NCBI GenBank assembly: GCA_949317995.1
Contig: OX439037.1
Location: forward strand, 20,758,324 to 20,822,323
Length of the DNA stretch: 64,000 nt
Reading direction: 5' to 3'
DNA from: Acholoe squamosa
Taxonomy: Eukaryota > Annelida > Polychaeta > Phyllodocida > Polynoidae
The position numbers and the translations under genes were made by a program. The number at the start of each line of letters is the position of its first letter. The stretch's first letter is position 1. The notes beneath the pieces are model-generated. The model saw nothing but the letters and a program-made list of their open reading frames with translations, had not been told where the DNA came from and made no database searches. Of this stretch, positions 55,438-64,000 are shown piece after piece.

Positions 55438-55668
55438 AGAGGCAAAGGAGAAAGGGTGCTCCGTGCTAAAAGTCAACTTTAAAATTCAGATCAGTGGCTT
55501 TTCAGTGATATGTTGCATGAGGAGATATTCCTGTTAGTTTCAGAGGAAAGGCTTGCTAAATATGGGTGGGTATGACCATTTCCTGAATGTAAATGAACAC
55601 TATGTCTAATTGGTCATAAGGTACATAGGTAATTAGCATAATTTATGCTAATTAGCTAAATTAGCATA
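55437..55668 (+). repeat. Interspersed repeat, copy 1
   Basis: Same family and orientation as 63080-63310: both start TAGAGGCAA, share GGGTGCTCCGTGCTAAAAG and end in TAATTTATGCTAATTAGC. Roughly 85 % alike by eye. No coding content. Confidence 0.85.
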
Positions 55669-55984
55669 TAACTACTAAATATAGGTCTAGCTGCACCAAA
55701 TTCTGTGTACAAACTGGTACAATATATATCCTTATGTATACCAAAAAGTTAGAAACTCTTGAAATTTCTCGTCGACGAACGTTTGGAAATGCTGAAAAAT
55801 TAGGGATTATTTCTCCAATTTTCTAATTTTAGCCTAGCTCAGTAATAAACACTTATACAATCATTATAATAGCTCTCCATTGTCTCTAATATCTGTACTT
55901 TATATAACAATGGCAGTTTACCTCCTATATAATACCAGTACTGTGTCTTCAGCACCTGGGTTGAGACTAATATATTTAACGAAA

Positions 55985-56660
55985 TTTACTCAGGCCTCAC
56001 ATCACATCAATCTTTATGAGAATGACCAGAGCTCAGCAATACACCATCATATACCATTAAATACACTCAGACAATAAGTTAAGCGGTTGTACTACCTATC
56101 TAGAGTCGTTTAAACATATATGAGGACCATCTTCAGTGTCCACCATGACTTTGAAAATATAAATTCACAAAATTTCTACACTTCTCAGAAACACACACTT
56201 GACATGCGGTACAGAGTAATATCTTAACATACACCAAATTTATACTCTTTTTTGATAGCTCACATATGTCTTTTGTGGAATAGAAATGATATGAACACCA
56301 CGCAAGATGATAGGTTGGCCTATTAACACTTTAACTTTAACCATCCAAAAAAAAAAAGAAAATGGACATGGTTCACTCACGCCTCACATTACATCAATCT
56401 TTACGAGAAGGGATCATACCTCAACTCTACATCATCATATACCAATGGGGTCGCACACACAATGAGAAATGAGGTTGTACTACCTATCTAGAGTCATTTA
56501 TACACACATAAGGCCCATCTTCAGTGTCCACCATGACTTTGAAAATATAAATTCGCAAAATTTTTACACTTCTCGCGAATGCGTGCTTGACATGCGGTAC
56601 AGAATAATATCTTAACATACACCAAACAATCTTTTTTAATAACTCACATGTTCCTATATA
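55985..56660 (+). repeat. Two tandem 387-bp units
   Basis: GCCTCACAT recurs at 55994 and 56381. Both units share ACCTATCTAGAGTC, CATCTTCAGTGTCCACCATG, TGACATGCGGTACAGA and ATCTTAACATACACCAAA. The second unit opens with GTTCACTCACGCCTCAC, the motif found four times in the repeat that follows. Confidence 0.85.
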
Positions 56661-56669
56661 TATATACAC

Positions 56670-57896
56670 TTAAAAATGATGGTCAATAACCCCCCCCCCC
56701 CAAAAAAAAAAAAAAATCAGAATCAATTAGGATATTATGGAAATTTTTGGTGAACGCATTTATATCAGAAACAGAATTTCAGCCACCACAAAAGTTCACG
56801 ATGGGGCCAACATTTTGCTGTACAGATCCGTATTGGGGGGGGGTCATCTCAAAACACCCAAACATGGCCAAAGATGCATCTTACACACATAGGGGACTCT
56901 ATTCTAAGGAATTATCATCAAGTTAGACCCAAGGATACATGAATTGGACCATAAGAAGGCAAAATCTGGCCGGGGAAACGATCGTTCACTCACGCCTCAC
57001 TTTTCTGCAAAGGAAAAAATCTTGCCCCGATGCATCCAAAATAGCCCAAGCGGTATCCCAAGTGTCTCCCGGTGGCACATTTTATCCCCTAGCACCTAAA
57101 ATACATTGTTTCGATACACAAAAAGCAATCTACAGACACCCACACACATCTTTAACAATATTTCAGGGCAATTTCATCGAATTTCTTTTTATGTGAAGTT
57201 GATGAACAATTTGTAGTGAAATTCTGCGTTGACTTTTCTTCAAGTTCCTTTCGAGATCCTCTGAGTTGATTTTGCTGAGACCCGGATGTGGGCCACTTCT
57301 GCCGGAGAACAGGAAGTCATCTTCCTGTTCCCGCGCTGTTTTTCCTGTCACGGTTCACTCATGCCTCACTTTGCGATGAGACACCCCATACAGCCCAACC
57401 AGGTGGTATATGATCGTAATTCTTTTTCAGACATGATACATACAGCCTAAAAGTGTCTATAGAGTACAGAAACTGTATGTAGTAATGAAATTTACTTCTG
57501 TTTAGACGTAAAAGAATGTGAGGCGTGAGTGAATTTGGTGTGTATTGAAAATCACTATTATCTACTTAGCTTGGGCAATTCTCAAAGTACATCAAAATAA
57601 TTTCTATGGAGGTTACCCCCCTAGTGTACCTCTTAATTGTATATAATAAGAACAATTGTGCTCTTTTGTGAGGGCCTGGATGGTTGCTTTGAAAAAAGAT
57701 TCACTTAAGCCTCAACATGTAAAATTCATGTTTGAATGCATATAGAAGATAAATTATTCCCCAGGACCCACCCAAACCATATGGAAAACGTAGCTATGAC
57801 CCCCACTAAGAAATAAAAATATTATTGGTGGTGTAGAGATATTTCCCTTGCTGTTATATGCCCAAGGAACCACATGTCCAGTAAATCTTGGAATGA

Positions 57897-57964
<68 letters not shown>
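56670..57964 (+). repeat. Motif-bearing repeat, left copy (motif GTTCACTCACGCCTCAC)
   Basis: 1.3 kb bounded by AT tracts (about 56656 and 57899-57964). It aligns, inverted, with 60568-61925 over nearly its whole length (GGGGTCATCTCAAAACACCC, CTAAAATACATTGTTTCGAT, AACAGGAAGTC, ATTGAAAATCACT, GGAATGACTCAT). The motif lies at 56984, 57353, 57518 (inverted) and 57699 (degenerate). A chance open frame (56939-57196) is not a gene. Confidence 0.85.
57899..57964. repeat. (AT)n microsatellite
   Basis: About 65 bp of pure TA repeat at the inner end of the left motif-bearing repeat. Confidence 0.9.
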
Positions 57965-57965
<1 letters not shown>

Positions 57966-60566
57966 TTTTTTGAATGATATGTAAAGCACAGAAGGAAAAA
58001 TGACCAAATGATGACAAGTGGTGCCTATCGACCATATGCAGGTGGTACTAAGTAAAAGTATGCAGAGATGTAAATGGTAGAATTTATAAGCACAGGCCTA
58101 CATGCTGTCAGCACCCATATTTCACCTTTCTGTACAATTAGGCCCCATTAAAACAACTATATGTAGACCATACCACTAATAGTCCACAATACATAAAGAG
58201 TATACAGGGGATAACCATTAGGCAGGATATCCATTATACAGGATAACCATTATGTATGATAACCATCATGCAGGGCTATCCCATAGTGAGGCCCATAGAC
58301 CGGTTCATTCCAGTATGAACCAGACCAAGCAAGCCTATGGGACAGGATATCCATATCCCCATTAGTAGAACCAGTAGCAGCCCTGACTGTCATCTAGCTC
58401 AGACATAGGTTGTGCATCGCCACCTTCCGGTATACAATATCATAGCCATGCATCATCATGTGCCGTACTCAATAGATTAACTAATATTCAGGCATGCCAA
58501 GCCTGGAACCATAGACTCCCTATGGTAATACTGAAGTGCACGATGGAGACCATAATCACTGAGCGGGAGGACTTATTTATTATATTGTAAGTTGAGTATG
58601 GATCTCTCACAATGGAAATGTGTATCGTCTCATTGGCCAAGCGAGAAGTATTGTTCACTATGAAACATCAATTGTTAAGCCTATGCAATAAGGATATATA
58701 AAACTGTATCTATGGGTTCTTGAGTTACCTCTTTATCAATGTCATCGAGAATCATTAAAAAGGATGTCTCGACACGACAATGCCATGTAGCCATTTTTAC
58801 TAACCAGGCTCAACAGATTAAAGAACACTACAAGTTTACAGTTTCATCACTGCAAGCACCTACCACCCATGCTATTTCCATTTCTGAGAATGAGTATCTG
58901 GTCACTAAGAATGAACCGCATCACTTTATTAACTGCCATGGTAAAACGTCTGAAACTCGGAAAGCTCAATTCTACTCAATCATAGGTGTACCCTGTGGGT
59001 GCACAATCAGTGTAGGAGAACTTTCTCTTCCAAACACAAGGTTGTCATTTCATTATGTACTTAAGATAATTAATCTACCATTCATGGCAGCACTTAAAAC
59101 CAAATTTCAAAACCAATGATAGAGAAAATCTTCCAAACTCCCCAGTAGAAAACCTTTCTAGAGCCCTAGACAAACTACATATGGTGCCTATCGACTGCAG
59201 GGAAATGGACTATAGTGAAGCTTAAAGCCCAGAAAATCTAGATACAACTCTCTTAACCAAACCCTTAGACTCAGTTGTACCAGAAAAACAATATATTAAT
59301 GGGTCAAAATGATATATCAAATGATTTTGGAGGCCCAAAGGGAAAATGCCCCCTAATCTCACTCGCCTGGACATCATTTCCAGGGTATATAGCTTCCGGG
59401 GGTTGCCATAGCAACAGTTTTCATTTTTAACTAATACTATTTCATAAGGAGGTACCCCAACACCTGTTTTTTTCTGTTTTTTACTATCCTTTTTTTACAA
59501 GGGAACGAAAGACATTTAAGGTGACGAGGGTGTATAGTATGGTACTATCACCTTGCAAAAGCTGAAACCACCAATCATTGAGGCATTATTCAAATTATAA
59601 ATTATAACTATTGATATTATTTTTGTCATACTGAATAAGGCAGGTTTTAACCCATGTATTCTGAAATGTAAGATGCATAGCATGAATATGGACAACGTTT
59701 GAGGCACATTAAAGATTTTTGTTTGTGCTGAGGAGAGAACTGAGAGCAGAGCTGGCATAGAAATACATTTTATTACATAGTTTTGAACTCATATGTGATA
59801 ATGTTAAAGCAAAAAGATGTTTAGGCTTTATTTGGTTTGTTAGTACTTTCTTCTTTTACGGGATGGTGGGTGGATAAATGTTACCTTGCCTTCTGCTGCT
59901 GTCTGGTAGCTGCCTGTCAAGTGCTGGGTCTGTGGCTTTTATACTGCGTGGTCACGTGATGTCCTTGTGCCTGGGTGTTCCCTGGTAGTAGGAGCCTCAT
60001 GTTCTAACATAGTACATAGGATTAGTTATACAGTGGTGCCAGCTCTCTCTGATTTATATTAGCAGTGATGATAGTGAGATGGTTCATTCCTGTTAAATTA
60101 ACAATAATATACATTATTTATAATATATGAAAAGGGAGCTTTATAATTGGGTTCAGTCCCGCTATTGATAAACGTATTCATGATGTTGATTGGAGCATTT
60201 CAGTTTAATGTGGATTAGTAAATGTTTACGTAATGACATGTTAACAATAAAAATGTTAGACCAGGCAATGAGAATAAATCAAATAATAAGCTATCAGAAT
60301 AGAGATCTTGACAAAAATTTGCATTCTAAATGGGGTTTTGATATATTTTCCACTATTGTTGGGTATCTTTCATTTTTTGATATCATAAGATTGGTTGTCT
60401 TTCATTCTTTAAGCAAGAAACCACGTCTATTTGCATAGCCTAAATGTATGGCAATGCGAAATATTATCATAATAAAGGCCACCTTAAAACTATAAAGGGT
60501 ATACAATATACTCTTCTTGGGAACTATCCTTATACTTGCAGAGTAGGGGCATTGTTCCAAAATGAC

Positions 60567-60567
<1 letters not shown>
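57965..60567. other. Spacer between the inverted repeats
   Basis: Apart from the envelope-like fragment at 58739-59119, I recognise nothing. A short run CAGGATAACCATTAT recurs near 58200-58270. Neither ORFs at 59516-59758 nor 60190-60438 show known motifs. Confidence 0.4.
58739..59119 (+). mobile_element. Envelope-like fragment of a retroelement (fossil, tentative)
   Basis: 126 open codons with a Cys pattern (HHFINCHGKT, then GVPCGCTISVGELSLPN) that resembles envelope-type proteins of invertebrate LTR elements. Remnant text continues to about 59400. No LTRs or pol could be tied to it. The call rests on one remembered motif, so it is weak. Confidence 0.3.

Positions 60568-60616
<49 letters not shown>
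60568..60616. repeat. (AT)n microsatellite
   Basis: 49 bp of TA repeat at the inner end of the right inverted copy. Confidence 0.9.
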
Positions 60617-60618
<2 letters not shown>

Positions 60619-61885
60619 GTCATTCCAGGTTTTACTGGTCAGGTGGCTTCTTGGGCATATAATAGCAAGGGAAACACTTCTACACCACCAATAATATTTT
60701 TATTCCTTAGTGGGGGGTCACAGCTAAGATTTCCATATGGTTTGGGTGGGTCTTGGGGCATAATTTATCTTCTATATGCATTTAATTATAAATTTTCACG
60801 TGGGGTACGTTAATGATAGAGCCTATCTAACCTGGTTAAGGAATATTATCAGTGTTCTTATTATATGCAATTAAGAGGTACCCTAGGGGGGAGTCTTCCA
60901 TAAAAAAAATATCATGTACTCCGGGAATTACCCTTGCCAGGCACATATAAGTGATTTTCAATGCACACCGCGATCATTAACGTACCCCGGGCTTTTGCCT
61001 CTAAATAGAATAAAATAAACCAAATACATACAATTCCCACAGTCTATGGCCACTTTTAGAGTAAATACATCATGCCTGAACAAGAATTGTGGCCAAATAC
61101 AGTCTGGTTTGGCTGTATGGGGGGTCTCTTCGTAAGCGGGGTACGTTAATGATCGGCGGCGGGAAAAACAGCACGGGAAGAGAAAAACGACTTCCTGTTG
61201 CCCGGCGGAAGTGGCCTGCATCCGGGTACCGTGTTTCAGCTCAGAGGAGGTCACAGCTTGTTTATAGCTACCCCTAGGCAGAGTTCTATTGCAAAAGGAA
61301 CCCGAAATTCACGAAAAAGGTAAGGAAATTCCACGAAATTCCATGAAATTCCGATGAAATATTGTTGGAGATGTCTGTGGGGGGCCGTAGATCGCTTTTT
61401 GTGTACCGAAACGATGTATTTTGGATGCTAGGGGGTAAAATGTGTTGCCGGGGGAGGCCTGCGATGCAGCCCGGGGCCCCAGGGTGAAGCTTTGGCCACC
61501 CCGGGCTGTATTTTCAAAATTGGGGTACGTTAATGATTTTTCGCTCGGCAAGCAGAATTTGGCCTCTCCTGGCCGAGATGATGTACCCTTGGGTCTAAAT
61601 TGTTGATAATCCTTTAGAATAGGACCCCCTACGTGTGTAAGATGCATTTTGGGCCATGTTTGGGTGTTTTGAGATGACCCCCCACCCCAATTTGGGCTTG
61701 AATGGCCAAATTTCTGCCTCGTCGTGAACTTTTAGGCCCCCTCACAGCCAAAATTGTGCTTATCCCATGGTTTTTTAGGGTTATATTCCTTCTCCTACCT
61801 CTATTCGGGCATTTTGGTGTGTTAATCCTCCTGTGGGATCGAAAGCATAGCCATAGTGGCCAAATTTAGGAAGATAGTGTTCGTC

Positions 61886-61887
<2 letters not shown>

Positions 61888-61925
<38 letters not shown>
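61888..61925. repeat. (AT)n microsatellite
   Basis: 38 bp of TA repeat at the outer end of the right inverted copy. Confidence 0.9.
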
Positions 61926-61926
<1 letters not shown>

Positions 61927-63079
61927 TTAAAATACATCCATTACAAACTAAAAAAGTCATTGACTATGGAAGACTGTCACTGGCATTGTCTTTGATAATC
62001 CTAAATAGAGATCTGCCTGCAGGACCACCTATATTACTGGATCCGGGAATAATGAACATACTCAAATACTTCATAGAATCTAATCAGTGGGTGGATTCAT
62101 AGATAGGACTTGGAAGGCATCCATGGGGGACCTTCCCTGCCTGTATGCACCTGGCATCACATTTATCAAACCCATGGTATCCGCTTTTCCAACTGACATT
62201 CTGTGGTGGCTTGCAATTTACCAGACCTTTGCGGGGTCCTCTTTATCTGTGCCCCCAGCCAAAGGCAGCTCTCAGACTTTCTCTCATCATTGTTAGTGGG
62301 AGGCGGGGATGTGGGGGATCTAAGTACCTCAAGATCTTACCTAAGTTGCCTTTTCTGAGGTGAGAGGGCCCAGTGTATGCTGGGGGTATTTAAAACGGTC
62401 GATGCCTCCCCTATCAATAGTAAAGTGTAAGCATAAGGTGAAATGAAAAAGTGAAACTGACTCAAGACCCAGGTGTACATTCTACGGTGTTCTTGCTAGA
62501 GTGAAGTCACCTTGACATATGGTGTACTTTCCAAAGGTAATCTTTGGTTATTTCCCTTTGACTAAGGTCACTTCAGAAGGAATTCGATCCCAGGACTTCA
62601 TGCTCTGTGGCTTGAAAGGCATTTAGGGGCCTATCTGAGTTCTTACAGCTGCTGGGTCTACAAGGTTCGTAGAATGTATGGTCTAGACCTATCATAGCAG
62701 TGTATAGATTAATAAAGGATATTAACAATTACAAAGGGAAACTTTGGAGCGATGTCAATTACTGCTGGAAGGCATTACTCAAGATAGTACTACTAGACCC
62801 CTTCAAATCAAAGTTGGATCCCTCATTCTAATGTCATTCCAGTCCTGAATCTATGGTATTTAGTAATGATTGCCCTAGTATGATTGTCCTGCCAAAGCCT
62901 ATGTAATCACACGTAAACTGCTTATCGTATACATATCCCAAGTAGTTTTAGTGCATCACTTATGATCACACACTTTAATTTTGAGAGTTAGTTTCTGATC
63001 ATATTGGCTGTGGTCAGTTATACCAAATCACTAGTGCAGAATATTGCAAATTGTATTTCCTATTGATAAAGACATATGT
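61926..63079. other. No gene recognised
   Basis: Open frames up to 72 codons (62087-62363) show no known motif. No clear repeats. Confidence 0.4.
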
Positions 63080-63310
63080 ATAGAGGCAAGGAGCAAGGGT
63101 GCTCCGTGCTAAAAGTCAACTTCACAATTCAGATCCCTAGCTTTTCAGTGATATGTTGCAAGAGAAGATACTCCCGTTAGTCTTAGAGGAATGGCTTGCT
63201 AAATATGGGTAGTTATGACCATTTCCTGAATGGCAATAAGCTCTACATCTAATTGGTCATAAGATACATCTAAAATTAGCATAATTTATGCTAATTAGCT
63301 AAATTAGGAT
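63080..63310 (+). repeat. Interspersed repeat, copy 2
   Basis: Partner of 55437-55668 in the same orientation; it ends in the AT-rich palindromic TAATTTATGCTAATTAGC segment. Unlike copy 1 it is not preceded by a microsatellite. Confidence 0.85.
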
Positions 63311-64000
63311 AATTCTTTAATTATTTTGCCCATAACTTTTGAACTAGAAATGGTATTTTTGTTCTGTTTTCACCATGGTGAACCTAGTGAAATATAGCTT
63401 CAAATGAGATAGTTGATTTTCCTATTTAGAATGAAAATCATGTTTCCATGGCAACAGAAATCAACAAAAATGCCTATTTAGGCCCAAAAACGTTCTTTTT
63501 ACATGCCTTGTTTGGAACCTTTCCACACAGTTTTATCAAATCATTGAATTCTCCATTGGCTACGCCAACATCGCAATGGCCCTCTGGGATATCCACAGAA
63601 TCCGCCTATATCTGACCTTCTACGAACCAAATTAAACAAACCCCTCCACACCCACCCAACTGCTTATCGTTACCACTGACATACCTGACCGAGTAAGATA
63701 AACAACCCCCTCAAAACAGCCTTAAATCAACAAGATCTTACAAATAGAACAAGATAGAGATATAGCTTTACCCACTTTCTCTTCTTCTTAAATACCGACC
63801 CTCCACTTTCAAATTTCTGATTTGCACTTTCAAACGCAATGTTTTCCCCCCTCTCTGTGCAAAATGAGAAATACATGGGAACTACATAACAATACAAGGC
63901 TTTCAAAGTACCTGGATTTACCTTGGTTAATGAAATCGTATTCTAAATATTTACTAAAAATTAACTTTAACTACAACCAACTTAGATAATCATTTTTACT
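63311..64000. other. No gene recognised
   Basis: AT-rich text up to the window edge, without coding content or clear repeats. Confidence 0.45.

Larger units (their letters stand above)
60568..61925 (-). repeat. Motif-bearing repeat, right inverted copy (motif GATCATTAACGTACCCC)
   Basis: Inverted relative of 56670-57964, bounded by AT tracts (60568-60616 and 61888-61925). At the four positions where the left copy carries its motif this copy carries GATCATTAACGTACCCC: 61522, 61138, 60972 and 60802, with matching relative orientation. No gene inside. Confidence 0.85.

Noticed and set aside
57822-58007. Short frames rich in IYIYIY (also at 60402-60813)
   Set aside because: They are translations of AT microsatellites.

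Overview
The window is repeat-dominated eukaryotic DNA from an animal genome. Spliced genes with GT-AG introns, a DIRS/Ngaro-like element, a Ty3/gypsy element, a LINE, a Crypton-type gene, a piggyBac-like MITE and long (AT)n tracts together suggest an aquatic invertebrate; I cannot name the species. I see no convincing ordinary host gene. Almost everything recognisable is a mobile element or a fossil of one.

Layout. 214-1825: a fold-back and tandem repeat block that cuts off a spliced Crypton-type recombinase gene (1953-2679, minus). 3115-4730 and 28785-30405: two nearly identical 1.6-kb repeats, each carrying the same piggyBac-like MITE bounded by TTAA. 4965-23224: the centrepiece, an 18.3-kb DNA transposon with terminal inverted repeats. 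It carries one long spliced gene (about 11 exons) whose last exon encodes a DDE-type transposase. Five of the exons obey one phase-1 splicing register and two carry in-frame coding minisatellites (90 bp and 153 bp). A 13-bp motif, GAGGTTTCTGACC, is arrayed in both termini and scattered through introns as tandem copies and hairpins; I saw it nowhere else in the window. This copy is decayed. 23232-28064: a DIRS-order (Ngaro-like) retroelement with split direct repeats A1-B1-A2-B2, inserted in the (AT)n tract that flanks the giant transposon.

30.7-34.8 kb holds a series of small fold-back or MITE-like elements. 35115-47919 is a 12.8-kb Ty3/gypsy element with paired 376-bp LTRs, an AATAT target duplication and an unusual 3-kb coding region between pol and the 3' LTR, preceded by a CpG-rich promoter-like stretch. 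49.9-52.2 kb is an older LTR-element fossil with an integrase domain. 52318-54437 (minus) is a 5'-truncated LINE. 54.4-64 kb is a mosaic of tandem repeats and AT microsatellites. Within it two diverged inverted copies of one repeat family (56.67-57.96 kb and 60.57-61.93 kb) carry different 16-17-bp motifs at four matching positions in matching orientations.

The most interesting biology is the giant motif-tagged transposon and, independently, the coordinated motif switch between the two inverted repeat copies. Both look like element-wide recognition-site systems that evolve in concert. Superfamily assignments, repeat identities and splice calls were made by eye and are not database results.
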